Below are positions 7,325 through 16,181 of a stretch of DNA of 64,000 bases, piece after piece (the first letter of the stretch is position 1; each line of letters opens with the position of its first letter). The stretch comes from Pseudomonadota bacterium (GTDB taxonomy: Bacteria > Pseudomonadota > Alphaproteobacteria > Acetobacterales > Acetobacteraceae): positions 62,001 through 126,000 of the forward strand of contig JAKBAD010000003.1 of NCBI GenBank assembly GCA_021809435.1, given 5' to 3'. Position numbers and translations under genes: made by a program. The notes under the pieces are model-generated. The model saw nothing but the letters and a program-made list of their open reading frames with translations. It made no database searches and had not been told where the DNA came from.

Positions 7325-7335
7325 ATGACTTATAA
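7240..7335 (+). CDS. 31-residue reading frame overlapping the ferredoxin start
   Basis: An ATG follows the near-perfect Shine-Dalgarno GGAAGGAGG (7225-7233) with a 6-base spacer. The frame encodes MALSRSSQRRRDGAGGVMFA followed by GSGREGGLDDL, and its TAA at 7333-7335 lies just inside the next gene, whose ATG is at 7325 in another frame. The peptide is Arg/Gly-rich and not recognised. The site and overlap suggest a leader peptide coupled to ferredoxin translation. It may also be a fortuitous frame, since the ferredoxin has its own GGGAGG. Confidence 0.4.
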   Translation: MALSRSSQRRRDGAGGVMFAGSGREGGLDDL

Positions 7336-7675
7336 AATCACCGTTGAAGGTGCCGGTGAGGCCACATGCTACGAAGACGAGCGCGCCCTGGTGGCCATGG
7401 AGCGCGCTCAGGGGTTTGGCCGTTTGAGGGGTCTGCCACGCAAGCTGCCTGTGGGCTGTCGGCGTGGTGGCTGTGGCATATGCCGGGTGTTGGTGCTGGA
7501 GGGGGATTACCGCTCCGATCCGATGAGCCGGTCTTGTGTCTCGGCGGAGGATGAGGCGCGGGGGCTGGTGCTTGCCTGCGCGATCTATCCGCTCAGTGAC
7601 CTCACGGTGCGGCTGGAGACGCCGCGCCTTAACAAGCCGGGATCAATGCCGGCTGCTCAAACGTCAGGAGAATAA
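7325..7675 (+). CDS. dmpQ: Plant-type [2Fe-2S] ferredoxin of the catechol 2,3-dioxygenase operon (XylT/DmpQ-like)
   Basis: A 116-residue chloroplast-type ferredoxin. The cluster ligands are visible in PVGCRRGGCGICRVLVLEG, with the fourth cysteine in LVLACAIYP. In xyl/dmp operons this protein reactivates catechol 2,3-dioxygenase by reducing its oxidised active-site iron. It lies immediately upstream of that dioxygenase, 1 bp apart, exactly as in known clusters. The ATG at 7325 with GGGAGG upstream is preferred to an in-frame TTG at 7295. The identification is from motif and context together. Confidence 0.85.
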   Translation: MTYKITVEGAGEATCYEDERALVAMERAQGFGRLRGLPRKLPVGCRRGGCGICRVLVLEGDYRSDPMSRSCVSAEDEARGLVLACAIYPLSDLTVRLETPRLNKPGSMPAAQTSGE

Positions 7676-7676
7676 A

Positions 7677-8597
7677 ATGGCTCTTACCGGAGTTCTGCGT
7701 CCAGGTTTCGCCCAGCTGCGCGTGCTGGATATGGAAAAATCGATCGAACATTACACCAAGCGCATGGGGCTTTATGAGGTGACGACCGGCAATGATGGCC
7801 GGGTGTACCTCAAATGCGGCGATGAGTTCGATCATCACAGCCTGGTGCTGCGTAAATGCGATCAGGCGGGCATTGATATGTTCGCGTTCAAGGTGGCGTC
7901 CGACGCCGATCTCGATGCGTTCGAGGCGCGCATTGTCGCGTATGGATTTCCGGTTGACCATGTGCCCGCCGGCGAGCAGCCGGGGCTGGGGCGCCGCATT
8001 GGCTGGACCATCGCCTCGGGCCATCGCATCGAGCTTTATGCCCATGCCGATCTCTCGGACCCCAAGCCGATGATTCATAACCCCGATGTGTGGGATATGG
8101 AGCCGCACGGCATGGCCGCGCGCCGCATGGACCATTGCCTGCTCTATGGCCCGCATATTGAGAAAAACCTTGATTTTTTCACCAAGGTTCTCGACTTTAA
8201 ATGCGCCGAGCGGGTGGATATGCCCGATGGGCTGCTGGCCATTTGGCTGACATGCTCGACCAAGGCGCATGACATCGCGTTTGTGAATTACCCCGAGCCG
8301 GCCAAGCTGCACCATGTGGCATTTGAGCTGAAGGATTGGCACGCGGTGGGCCATGCGGGCGATATCATCACGCGCTATAATATCTCGGTCGATATTGGGC
8401 CGACGCGCCATGGGATTACGCGTGGCGAAACGATTTATTTCTTCGATCCCTCCGGCAACCGCGATGAGGTGTTTGCTGGTGGGTACACTTATTACCCCGA
8501 CCATCCGACCCGCACCTGGGACGAGACGCAGGTGGGCAAGGGCATCTTCTATTATGAGCGGAAGATGAACGAGGCCTTCTTGTCGGTGGTGAGCTGA
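7677..8597 (+). CDS. dmpB: Catechol 2,3-dioxygenase (extradiol, type I)
   Basis: Iron(II) extradiol dioxygenase that opens catechol to 2-hydroxymuconic semialdehyde. The 306-residue protein has two vicinal-oxygen-chelate modules; the metal ligands fall where XylE has them: His153 (RRMDHCLLYG), His213 (AKLHHVAFEL) and Glu264 (FFDPSGNRDEVF). Length and C-terminus match the XylE/DmpB family. The ATG at 7677 is used because CAGGAG precedes it and it follows the ferredoxin stop by 1 bp; an upstream in-frame codon at 7536 lies inside the ferredoxin gene. Substituted catechols may also be substrates. Confidence 0.95.
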   Translation: MALTGVLRPGFAQLRVLDMEKSIEHYTKRMGLYEVTTGNDGRVYLKCGDEFDHHSLVLRKCDQAGIDMFAFKVASDADLDAFEARIVAYGFPVDHVPAGEQPGLGRRIGWTIASGHRIELYAHADLSDPKPMIHNPDVWDMEPHGMAARRMDHCLLYGPHIEKNLDFFTKVLDFKCAERVDMPDGLLAIWLTCSTKAHDIAFVNYPEPAKLHHVAFELKDWHAVGHAGDIITRYNISVDIGPTRHGITRGETIYFFDPSGNRDEVFAGGYTYYPDHPTRTWDETQVGKGIFYYERKMNEAFLSVVS

Positions 8598-8625
8598 CAC
8601 CTGACCTTTAAGGACTGAAAGAGCC

Positions 8626-9054
8626 ATGAGTTTGACCCGTTCCCTGTCGTTCATCAGCTATGAAGCCGCCAGCCAGGCGGTGGCCGCCGCGCTGGCGGCC
8701 GCGAAGGCGCGCAATGTCGCGGTGGTGGCGGCGGTGGTCGATGGGGGCGGGCAGCTCGTGGCGCTCGGGCGGGCGGATGGGGCGTTTATCACCTCGATCG
8801 AGATTGCCCGCGACAAGGCTTATACGGCCGCCGTGTTCGGCGCGCCGACGGAGGGGCTGGCCAAGGCGCTGAGCCATAGCCAGGTGCTGCTCGATGGAAT
8901 CGCGCGGCGCCCCCATGTGGTGCTGTTTGGCGGCGGGCTGCCGGTGCGCCATGAGGGCGTGGTGATTGGTGGCATTGGGGTCTCTGGTGGATCTGAAGAG
9001 GATGATTGTGTGTGTGCCACGGCGGGGCTGAAGGCGATTGGGATAGAGGCCTGA
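8626..9054 (+). CDS. GlcG/HbpS-family protein in the meta-cleavage operon
   Basis: A 142-residue small protein of the GlcG/HbpS (formerly DUF336) family, with the helix AASQAVAAALAAAKARN, then VVDGGGQLVALGRADGAF, then GGLPVRHEGVVIGGIGVSGG. Members are found beside many aromatic and glycolate catabolic genes, and some bind heme; the role in meta-cleavage operons is not settled. It is encoded between the dioxygenase and the semialdehyde dehydrogenase with 28 and 117 bp gaps, so it is clearly part of the operon. No signal peptide is seen, so it is cytoplasmic. Confidence 0.8.
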   Translation: MSLTRSLSFISYEAASQAVAAALAAAKARNVAVVAAVVDGGGQLVALGRADGAFITSIEIARDKAYTAAVFGAPTEGLAKALSHSQVLLDGIARRPHVVLFGGGLPVRHEGVVIGGIGVSGGSEEDDCVCATAGLKAIGIEA

Positions 9055-9171
9055 AGCTTCGGCGCGAGCCGCGCCGGGCATGAAAGCCGCCCCTGGGCGG
9101 CGCCAAGTTTCGCGCAAGGGACAAGATGTTTGGGGAAATCCCTGCGCCTGTCAGATTTTGAGGAGTTCATC

Positions 9172-10683
9172 ATGAATGTTCAAACGCAACCCCGCCGGCC
9201 ATTGACCGAAAGCGCCCAGCGCCGCGACGCCGCGCATTTCATCAATGGCGAGTTTGTTTATAAGAGCGCCTGCGGCAAGAGGTATGATAATTTTTGCCCG
9301 TTCGATGGTTCGCGCATCGGGTTTGTGCCCGAGGCCGGGCGCGAGGAGGTGGATGCCGCCGTGAAGGCCGCGCGCGAGGCGCTGGATGGGCCTTGGGGGC
9401 AAATGACCGTGGTTGAGCGCACCAAGCTGCTCGCCGAGGTGGCCGCGGAGATCAACCGCCGGTTCGATGAGTTTCTGGAAGCCGAGTGCCTGGACACCGG
9501 CAAGCCGATGAGCCTGGCCTCGCATATCGATATTCCGCGCGGGGCGGCCAATTTCACCATGTTCACCGATGTGGCGAAGACGATCTCGACGGAGACGTTT
9601 CCCATGCCGACCCCCGATGGCGCGGGCGCGCTGAATTATGGCCTGCGCCGGCCGCGCGGGGTGATTGCGGTGATTTCGCCCTGGAACCTGCCGCTGCTGC
9701 TGATGACCTGGAAGGTGGGGCCTGGCCTGGCGCTGGGGAACACGGTGGTGGTGAAGCCTTCGGAAGCGACCCCGCTGACCGCCACGCTGCTGGGCGAGGT
9801 GATGAACAAGGTGGGCGTGCCCAAGGGCGTTTATAACGTGGTGCACGGGTTTGGCGGCAATTCGGCCGGGCAGTTTTTGACCGAGCATAAGGGCGTGAAC
9901 GGCGTGACCTTCACGGGCTCCACCAAGTCGGGCGAGCAGATCATGCTGGCGGCGGCGCATGGGATCCGCCCTGTGTCGCTGGAGCTGGGGGGTAAGAATC
10001 CCGGCATCGTGTTCGCCGATTGCGATATGGACAAGGCCATTGAGGGCACGCTGCGCTCGGCTTTCGCCAATTGCGGGCAGGTGTGCCTGGGCACCGAGCG
10101 CGTTTATGTGCAGCGGCCGATTTTTGACGAATTCGTGGCGCGGCTGAAGGCGGGCGCCGAGGGGCTGAAGCTGGGCCGGCCGGAAGATGCCACGACCGGT
10201 ATGGGGCCGCTGATTCATGAAGTGCACCGCAAGAAGGTGCTCTCTTATTACGCCAAGGCGGTGGAGGGCGGCGCGACGGTGGTGACCGGCGGCGGTGTGC
10301 CCGAGATGCCGGCCGAGTTGGCCGGCGGCTCGTGGGTGCAGCCGACGATTTGGACCGGGCTGCCCGACGACCATGCGGTGGTGAACGAGGAAATTTTTGG
10401 GCCCTGCTGCCATATCCGCCCGTTCGATACGGAGGAGGAGGTTATTCATCTCGCCAACAACACGCCTTATGGCTTGGCGGCGGCGGTGTGGACCGAAAAC
10501 CTCTCGCGCGCGCACCGCGTGGCCGCCAAGCTCGAGGTTGGCATTTGCTGGATCAATAGCTGGTTCCTGCGTGATTTGCGCACCGCCTTTGGCGGCGCCA
10601 AGGCTTCGGGCATTGGGCGTGAGGGCGGGGTGCACTCGCTCGAGTTCTATACCGAAATCACCAATGTGTGCGTTAAGCTGTAA
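9172..10683 (+). CDS. dmpC: 2-Hydroxymuconic semialdehyde dehydrogenase
   Basis: NAD-dependent aldehyde dehydrogenase of 503 residues that oxidises the ring-cleavage product to 4-oxalocrotonate (2-hydroxymuconate), opening the oxalocrotonate branch. ALDH signatures are present: SPWNLPLLLMTWK, FTGSTKSGEQI, the general base Glu271 in SLELGGKNPG and the nucleophile Cys305 in FANCGQVCLG. Close resemblance to XylG/DmpC plus operon context make this assignment better than a generic ALDH. The ATG at 9172 has GAGGAG 6-7 bases upstream; an in-frame codon at 9130 lacks one. It ends 3 bp from the convergent IclR gene. Confidence 0.93.
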   Translation: MNVQTQPRRPLTESAQRRDAAHFINGEFVYKSACGKRYDNFCPFDGSRIGFVPEAGREEVDAAVKAAREALDGPWGQMTVVERTKLLAEVAAEINRRFDEFLEAECLDTGKPMSLASHIDIPRGAANFTMFTDVAKTISTETFPMPTPDGAGALNYGLRRPRGVIAVISPWNLPLLLMTWKVGPGLALGNTVVVKPSEATPLTATLLGEVMNKVGVPKGVYNVVHGFGGNSAGQFLTEHKGVNGVTFTGSTKSGEQIMLAAAHGIRPVSLELGGKNPGIVFADCDMDKAIEGTLRSAFANCGQVCLGTERVYVQRPIFDEFVARLKAGAEGLKLGRPEDATTGMGPLIHEVHRKKVLSYYAKAVEGGATVVTGGGVPEMPAELAGGSWVQPTIWTGLPDDHAVVNEEIFGPCCHIRPFDTEEEVIHLANNTPYGLAAAVWTENLSRAHRVAAKLEVGICWINSWFLRDLRTAFGGAKASGIGREGGVHSLEFYTEITNVCVKL

Positions 10684-10686
10684 GCG

Positions 10687-11427
10687 CTAACCGGGCAGGC
10701 TGGCCCCGATGCGCGCCGCGCAGGTTTGCAAGGCGGGCAGGAGGGTCAGCGCCATGAGCTGGCGAGACCGTGACGAGACGGAGATGGCGTACTTCACCGG
10801 CTCTTTGCGGCGGGGAACGGGCACCGCCAGGCAGAAGAGATTGTCATCGACCTCGGCATTGTCGGTGGCGAAGCCTTGGGCGCGCACGGTTTGCAGGGTT
10901 GCCGCCAGGGCGGCGGGGTCGGTGATGGTATGGGGCGTGAAGGCCACGAAGGGGCCGGTGGCGAGATAGGCAGCGCGGGAGGTGGGGTCGAGATGGGCGA
11001 GCAGGATTTTGCCGATTGCCGAGCTATAGCCTTCGAGCTGGTTGGTTTCGCTGGTCCAGATGTCGGTGGTTTCGCCGCGCGCCTTGACCAGATAGGTGAC
11101 CATGTCGCCCTCGAACACGCCGAGATGGGCGACGACATTATGGGTGAGGGCGAAATCATGCAGCAAGGGGCGGCTGGTTTCGATGAGGGCGGCGCGCTCA
11201 TCGCGCGGTGCGAGACGGTTGCCGGGGGCGTAGCGGCCACGGCCAACCTGCACCAGCAGGCCCGCGCGCACATAGGCGCCAATGAGCCGGTGCGCGGTGG
11301 AGGTTGGCAGCCCCGCTTGTTTGGCCAGCACCGACAAGGATTGCGCGCCCGAGCCGGAGAGCACGGCCAGGAACAGCTCGATGCCTTTTTCGACCGCGCT
11401 GGCGGGGGGAATGACGGGTTCGGTCAT
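10687..11427 (-). CDS. IclR-family transcriptional regulator
   Basis: A 246-residue regulator with an N-terminal helix-turn-helix (SLSVLAKQAGLPTSTAHRLI, about residues 33-52) and a C-terminal effector-binding domain containing a DIWTSETNQLEGYSSAIGKI region and a PVPRR segment. IclR-type proteins control aromatic and acetate catabolism as activators or repressors. The gene sits inside the meta-cleavage cluster, convergent with dmpC and divergent from dmpE, so it very likely controls the second half of the pathway. A TTTCCAT-N3-ATGGAAA palindrome overlaps its own ribosome-binding region, suggesting autoregulation. Confidence 0.9.
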   Translation of the reverse strand: MTEPVIPPASAVEKGIELFLAVLSGSGAQSLSVLAKQAGLPTSTAHRLIGAYVRAGLLVQVGRGRYAPGNRLAPRDERAALIETSRPLLHDFALTHNVVAHLGVFEGDMVTYLVKARGETTDIWTSETNQLEGYSSAIGKILLAHLDPTSRAAYLATGPFVAFTPHTITDPAALAATLQTVRAQGFATDNAEVDDNLFCLAVPVPRRKEPVKYAISVSSRSRQLMALTLLPALQTCAARIGASLPG

Positions 11428-11428
11428 A

Positions 11429-11445
11429 TTTCCATCATATGGAAA
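11429..11445. promoter_or_regulatory. Candidate IclR operator
   Basis: A perfect inverted repeat TTTCCAT-CAT-ATGGAAA begins 2 bp upstream of the iclR-type start codon and lies in the 152-bp divergent region before dmpE. Size and composition resemble IclR-family operators such as TGGAAATnATTTCCA, with the half-sites in reverse order. Binding here would block the regulator's own ribosome-binding region. Confidence 0.45.
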
Positions 11446-11579
11446 AACAGGGTGCGGGTAAATTATGAAATCTCACGCGATGGGCGTAAACTGGGGGTGG
11501 CGGCGAGACCAAGAAACAGCCGCCGGAAACCCGCATCCGCAAATTCGCCGATGAATGCACAAGGTTGGAAGGCGCAAGC

Positions 11580-12377
11580 ATGACCGAGAGTACACAGGAA
11601 AATATTCAAAAAGCCGCCGATGCGCTTTATCAGGCGGCGCGCACGGGGGTGGCTTCGACGCCGATCCGTGAGTTGCTGGCGGCGGGGGACGTTGCCGGGG
11701 CTTATGCGGTGCAGTCGATCAATACCGACCGCGCGCTGAGCGCGGGGCGCAAGCTGGTGGGGCGCAAGATTGGCCTGACCTCGGTGGCGGTGCAGAAGCA
11801 GCTGGGCGTGGATCAGCCTGATTACGGCATGCTGTTTGCCGACATGGCGCGCGGCGATGCCGAGGAGGTGGCGCTCTCGGATGTGTTGCAGCCCAAGGTC
11901 GAGGCGGAGATTGCCTTTGTGCTCGGGCGCGACCTGAGCTCTGAGCATCTGACCGTGGCGGATTTGTTCCGCGCCATTGAATATGCCGTGCCGGCGATTG
12001 AGATTGTTGGCTCGCGGGTGGCCAAATGGGACATTCGGATCACCGATACGATTGCCGATAATGCCTCATCCGGCCTTTATGTTCTGGGATCTCGCCCGGT
12101 GAGGCTGACGGATTTTGATCCGCGCCTGTGCGGCATGGTGATGGAGAAGGCCGGTGAGCCGGTTTCGGTGGGGGCGGGAGCCGCTTGTTTGGGCTCGCCG
12201 CTCAACGCCGCGCTGTGGCTGGCGAAAGTGATGGCGCGCGTGGGCAAGCCGCTTTTGGCCGGTGATACGATTCTCTCAGGCGCGCTGGGGCCCATGGTGG
12301 GCGTGGCGCCGGGTGATGTGTTTGATGTGCGCATTGAAGGCCTGGGTGCCGTGCGCGCGGTGTTTGCGAAGGAATAA
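11580..12377 (+). CDS. dmpE: 2-Oxopent-4-enoate hydratase (2-keto-4-pentenoate hydratase)
   Basis: A 265-residue hydratase of the fumarylacetoacetase-like fold that adds water to 2-hydroxypenta-2,4-dienoate, giving 4-hydroxy-2-oxovalerate. Family segments are visible: [47 protein letters not shown] (metal-binding Glu residues) and [16 protein letters not shown]. The ATG at 11580 with GGAAGG at 11567-11572 is preferred to a TTG at 11565. It heads a tight six-gene run and is 3 bp from dmpF. The paralogous decarboxylase three genes downstream shares the fold; hydratase is assigned from the first position and the DmpE-like motifs. Confidence 0.9.
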   Translation: MTESTQENIQKAADALYQAARTGVASTPIRELLAAGDVAGAYAVQSINTDRALSAGRKLVGRKIGLTSVAVQKQLGVDQPDYGMLFADMARGDAEEVALSDVLQPKVEAEIAFVLGRDLSSEHLTVADLFRAIEYAVPAIEIVGSRVAKWDIRITDTIADNASSGLYVLGSRPVRLTDFDPRLCGMVMEKAGEPVSVGAGAACLGSPLNAALWLAKVMARVGKPLLAGDTILSGALGPMVGVAPGDVFDVRIEGLGAVRAVFAKE

Positions 12378-12380
12378 GGA

Positions 12381-13322
12381 ATGGCCAAGATCAAAGCTGC
12401 CATCATCGGGTCTGGTAATATCGGCACCGATTTGATGATCAAGATCATGCGTAACTCGAAGGCTCTCGAGATGGGGGCGATGGTTGGCATCGACCCGAAT
12501 TCGGACGGGCTGGCGCGCGCGGCGCGGCTGGGCGTGGCGGTGACGCATGAGGGCATTGAGGGGTTGCGCAAGCTGCCCAATTATAAGGACATCAAGGTGG
12601 TGTTCGATGCCACCTCGGCCGGCGCGCATGTGAAGAACAATGCGATTTTGCAGGCGGATGGCAAGAAGGTCATCGACCTGACCCCCGCCGCCATTGGGCC
12701 GTTCACGATTCCGGCGATCAATGGGGACGCCAATATCGATGAACCGAACGTGAATATGGTGACGTGCGGTGGGCAGGCGACCATTCCGATGGTGTATGCC
12801 GTGAAGCGCGCGGTGGAGCGGGTGGTGTATGGCGAGATCGTCGCCTCCATCTCGTCGAAATCGGCCGGGCCGGGCACGCGCGCCAATATTGATGAATTCA
12901 CCGAGACCACCTCGCACGCGATTGAGAAGCTGGGCGGCGCCGAGCGCGGCAAGGCGGTGATTATTCTCAACCCCGCCGAACCGCCGCTGATTATGCGCGA
13001 CACCGTGTTCGTGCTCAGCCAGGGTGGCAGCCGGGAGGCGATCGAGGCTTCCATTCTCGAGATGGAAAAGACCGTGCAGGCTTATGTGCCGGGCTACCGC
13101 CTGAAGCAGAAGGTGCAGTTCGAGGTGATTGGCGATAACGCGCCGGTGCGTATTCCGGGTGTGGGCTATTCGACCGGTCTCAAAACGACCATCCTGCTCG
13201 AAGTTGAGGGCGCGGCGCATTATCTGCCGGCCTATGCAGGCAATCTCGATATCATGACTTCGGCCGCGCTGAAGACCGCCGATGGCTGGGCCGCACGCGA
13301 ACTTATGAAGGAGGCCGCATAA
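12381..13322 (+). CDS. dmpF: Acetaldehyde dehydrogenase (acylating)
   Basis: A 313-residue NAD- and CoA-dependent enzyme that converts acetaldehyde from the aldolase to acetyl-CoA. The N-terminal Rossmann motif [17 protein letters not shown], the segment [19 protein letters not shown] containing the catalytic Cys, and the C-terminal [19 protein letters not shown] are all characteristic of the DmpF/MhpF/BphJ family. It directly abuts dmpG (no gap), fitting the known bifunctional aldolase-dehydrogenase complex in which acetaldehyde is channelled. Length is normal. Confidence 0.97.
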   Translation: MAKIKAAIIGSGNIGTDLMIKIMRNSKALEMGAMVGIDPNSDGLARAARLGVAVTHEGIEGLRKLPNYKDIKVVFDATSAGAHVKNNAILQADGKKVIDLTPAAIGPFTIPAINGDANIDEPNVNMVTCGGQATIPMVYAVKRAVERVVYGEIVASISSKSAGPGTRANIDEFTETTSHAIEKLGGAERGKAVIILNPAEPPLIMRDTVFVLSQGGSREAIEASILEMEKTVQAYVPGYRLKQKVQFEVIGDNAPVRIPGVGYSTGLKTTILLEVEGAAHYLPAYAGNLDIMTSAALKTADGWAARELMKEAA

Positions 13323-14357
13323 ATGGCTCGCCCGAACCCGAACAAGCTGTATGTGCAAGATGTCACGCTGCGTGACGGCATGCACTCCATCCGCCACCAA
13401 TATTCGCTCGACACCGTGCAGGCCATTGCCCGCGCGTTGGACGCCGCGAAGGTGGATGCCATCGAGATCACCCATGGCGATGGGCTGACCGGCTCGACCT
13501 TTAATTATGGCTTTGGCGCGCATGACGATGCCGAATGGATTGCCGCCGTGGCCAGCGTGTGCACGCATGCGGTGCCGACCATTTTGCTGCTGCCCGGCAT
13601 TGGCACCGTGCATGACCTCAAAATCGCTTATCAGGCTGGGGCGCGCTCGGTGCGGGTGGCAACACATTGCACGGAGGCCGATGTTTCCCGCCAGCACATT
13701 GAGGCCGCGCGCGCTTTGGGCATGGACACGGTGGGCTTTTTGATGATGGCCCATATGGCGCCGGTGGAAAAGCTGGTGGAACAGGCCAGGCTGATGGAAA
13801 GCTATGGCGCGGAATGCGTGTATGTGACCGATTCAGCCGGTGCGCTGCTGCCCGAGCAATATGCCGAGCGCGTGAGCGCGGTGCGCGCGGCGCTGCGCCC
13901 CGAGACCGAGATTGGGGTGCACACGCACCATAATCTCACGCTGGGCGTTGCCAATGCGGTGGCCGGCATTAAGGCGGGCGCCGTGCGCGTGGATGCCTCG
14001 CTGGCGGGCATGGGCGCGGGGGCGGGCAATGCGCCGCTCGAAGCCTTGATCGCGGTGCTGGACCGCTATGGCATAGAGACTGGCTGCGAGCTGTTCACGC
14101 TCATGGATGCGGCCGATGATCTGGTGCGGCCGTTGCAGGACCGCCCGGTGCGCGTGGACCGTGAGAGCCTCTCGCTCGGCTATGCGGGGGTGTATTCATC
14201 CTTCCTGCGCCATGCCGAGAATGCCGCGAAGACCTATGGCGTGGACACGCGCGATATTCTGGCCGAGCTTGGCCGGCGGCGCATGGTGGGCGGGCAGGAA
14301 GACATGATTATTGACGTTGCCTTGGATATTCTCAAGCAGCGGGGAGAAGCGGCATGA
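13323..14357 (+). CDS. dmpG: 4-Hydroxy-2-oxovalerate aldolase
   Basis: A 344-residue divalent-metal-dependent class II aldolase (DRE-TIM/HMGL-like barrel) that splits 4-hydroxy-2-oxovalerate into pyruvate and acetaldehyde. The N-terminal [18 protein letters not shown] holds the catalytic Arg/Asp pair; the metal-binding [14 protein letters not shown] and the [15 protein letters not shown] loop follow; the C-terminal part corresponds to the DmpG communication domain. It overlaps the next gene by 4 nt (ATGA) and directly follows dmpF, its complex partner. Confidence 0.97.
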   Translation: MARPNPNKLYVQDVTLRDGMHSIRHQYSLDTVQAIARALDAAKVDAIEITHGDGLTGSTFNYGFGAHDDAEWIAAVASVCTHAVPTILLLPGIGTVHDLKIAYQAGARSVRVATHCTEADVSRQHIEAARALGMDTVGFLMMAHMAPVEKLVEQARLMESYGAECVYVTDSAGALLPEQYAERVSAVRAALRPETEIGVHTHHNLTLGVANAVAGIKAGAVRVDASLAGMGAGAGNAPLEALIAVLDRYGIETGCELFTLMDAADDLVRPLQDRPVRVDRESLSLGYAGVYSSFLRHAENAAKTYGVDTRDILAELGRRRMVGGQEDMIIDVALDILKQRGEAA

Positions 14358-15127
14358 GCGCGAATCTCTCGACCCTGGCGATTATGCTCGACGACGCGGC
14401 GCGCAACGCCACCGAGGCGACGCAGTTGATCGAGACGCATCCTGATCTGACCATTGAGGATGCTTATGCGATCCAGCTGCTCAACGTGCAGCGCCGCTGG
14501 GCGCGCGGGGAGCGCCGGGTGGGCTATAAGATGGGCCTGACCTCGCGCGCCAAGATGCAGCAGGTGGGGGTCTCGGAGGTGATCTGGGGCCGGTTGACGG
14601 ATGCCATGCGGCTCGAGGATGGCGGGGTGCTGTCGCTCTCGCGCTATGTGCATGCGCGCGTTGAGCCTGAAATCGCCTATATCATCGGCAAGCCGCTCGC
14701 GGGCGAGGTATCGGCGGCGGAGGCTTTGCGGGCCGTGGACGCCGTTGCGCCGGCGCTGGAGATTATTGACAGCCGCTACAAGAATTTCAAATTCTCGCTG
14801 CCGGATGTGATCGCGGATAATTCGTCATCCTCGGGGTTTTATGTTGGCGCTTATGCGAAGCCCGATACCGATGTTGCGAATCTGGGCATTGTGCTGGAAG
14901 TGAACGGCCGGCCGGTGCAGATTGGCTCGACCGCCGCCATTCTGGGCAACCCCATTCGCTCGCTGGTGCAGGCGGCGCGGCTGGTGGGGCGCGCGGGTGA
15001 GAGCCTGATGCCGGGTGATATTGTGCTGGCGGGCGGTGCCACGGCGGCGCATGCGCTGAGCGTGGGCGAGCACATCAAGTGCATGTTCCAGAAACTTGGG
15101 GATGTTTCTTTCACGGTTGGGGAATAA
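14354..15127 (+). CDS. dmpH: 2-Oxo-3-hexenedioate (4-oxalocrotonate) decarboxylase
   Basis: A 257-residue member of the same hydratase/decarboxylase family as DmpE. It decarboxylates 2-oxo-3-hexenedioate to 2-hydroxypenta-2,4-dienoate, completing the oxalocrotonate branch. Visible segments: [36 protein letters not shown] (metal-binding Glu), [20 protein letters not shown]. The last of these is typical of XylI/DmpH rather than the hydratase. The start overlaps the dmpG stop by 4 nt. DmpH is known to form a complex with DmpE; both are encoded here. Confidence 0.92.
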   Translation: MSANLSTLAIMLDDAARNATEATQLIETHPDLTIEDAYAIQLLNVQRRWARGERRVGYKMGLTSRAKMQQVGVSEVIWGRLTDAMRLEDGGVLSLSRYVHARVEPEIAYIIGKPLAGEVSAAEALRAVDAVAPALEIIDSRYKNFKFSLPDVIADNSSSSGFYVGAYAKPDTDVANLGIVLEVNGRPVQIGSTAAILGNPIRSLVQAARLVGRAGESLMPGDIVLAGGATAAHALSVGEHIKCMFQKLGDVSFTVGE

Positions 15128-15129
15128 CC

Positions 15130-15330
15130 ATGCCGATCGTCAATGTCACCATGATCGAGGGGCGTTCGTTCGAGCTTAAGCAAAAGCTCGTGCGCGCGAT
15201 GACGGATGCCATTGTGGAGAGCATCAACGCGCCGCGCGACTCCATTCGCATCATCCTCAACGAGGTGCCGCCCTGGCACTTCGCCGCCGGGGGTGAGGTG
15301 AAGGGCAAGCCGCCGGAGGGCGTGGAATGA
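15130..15330 (+). CDS. dmpI: 4-Oxalocrotonate tautomerase
   Basis: A 66-residue tautomerase subunit that ketonises 2-hydroxymuconate to 2-oxo-3-hexenedioate. After removal of Met the catalytic Pro1 is exposed (MPIVNVTMIEGRS), and the basic residues in SIRIILNEVPPWHFAAGGE match the 4-OT active site. Length is typical for these small homo-oligomers. The ATG at 15130, 2 bp after the dmpH stop, is the start; a longer frame from 15079 would bury the catalytic proline. It overlaps the hydrolase gene by 4 nt. Confidence 0.95.
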   Translation: MPIVNVTMIEGRSFELKQKLVRAMTDAIVESINAPRDSIRIILNEVPPWHFAAGGEVKGKPPEGVE

Positions 15331-16145
15331 ATCCGGAGTTGGGCAGGACCATCGTCGCCAATGGGATTGCGACGAATTACCATGATGTGGGCGAAGGCCT
15401 GCCCGCTTTGTTCATTCATGGCTCTGGCCCTGGCGTTTCGGCCTGGGCGAATTGGCGGCTGAATATGGGGCCGATTGCCGAGGGGCTGCGGGTGATCGCG
15501 CCCGACATGGTGGGGTTTGGTTTTACCGAGCGGCCCGCGGGTGCGCGCTATGGCAAGGCGCTGTGGGTGGCGCACCTTAAGGGGCTGCTGGACGCGCTGG
15601 AGCTGGAGAGGGTCGATCTGGTCGGCAATTCCTTTGGCGGCGGGCTGGCGGTGGCGTTTGCCATTCAATACCCCGAGCGCGTGCGGCGGATGGTGCTGAT
15701 GGGCTCGGTGGGGGTGAGATTTCCCATCACCAAGGGGCTCGATGATGTGTGGGGGTATCAGCCCTCGTTCGAGACCATGCGGCGGCTGCTTGATATTTTT
15801 GCTTATGACCGCGCGCTGGTGAATGATGAGTTGGCCGAGCTGCGCTATCAGGCGAGCATCCGGCCCGGGTTTCAGGAGAGTTTTTCGGCCATGTTTCCCG
15901 CGCCGCGCCAGCGCTGGGTGGATGAGCTGGCCTCAGACGAGACTGAAATCGCCAAATTGCCGCACAAGGCGTTGGTTGTGCATGGCCGTGAGGACCAGGT
16001 GATTCCACGTGCGGCGAGCCTGAGGCTGTTTGAGCTGCTCAACGATGCCGAGCTGCATATGTTTGGCCGCTGCGGGCATTGGACGCAGATTGAGCATGCC
16101 GCGCGGTTTAATGGGCTGGTGCGGGATTTCCTCACCGCGCCCTAA
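15327..16145 (+). CDS. dmpD: 2-Hydroxymuconic semialdehyde hydrolase
   Basis: A 272-residue alpha/beta hydrolase that cleaves the ring-fission product to 2-hydroxypenta-2,4-dienoate and formate (or a carboxylate from substituted catechols). The N-terminal oxyanion region LFIHGSGPGVSAWANWR, the nucleophile elbow VGNSFGGGLAVAF, the Asp in VVHGREDQVIP and the His in GRCGHWTQIEH form the catalytic machinery of the XylF/DmpD family. It is the last gene of the run, followed by a terminator. Its presence with dmpC/I/H gives the organism both lower branches. Confidence 0.94.
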   Translation: MNPELGRTIVANGIATNYHDVGEGLPALFIHGSGPGVSAWANWRLNMGPIAEGLRVIAPDMVGFGFTERPAGARYGKALWVAHLKGLLDALELERVDLVGNSFGGGLAVAFAIQYPERVRRMVLMGSVGVRFPITKGLDDVWGYQPSFETMRRLLDIFAYDRALVNDELAELRYQASIRPGFQESFSAMFPAPRQRWVDELASDETEIAKLPHKALVVHGREDQVIPRAASLRLFELLNDAELHMFGRCGHWTQIEHAARFNGLVRDFLTAP

Positions 16146-16181
16146 TTAACGGCCTGAAAAAAATTGAAAATTTTTGGGGGT

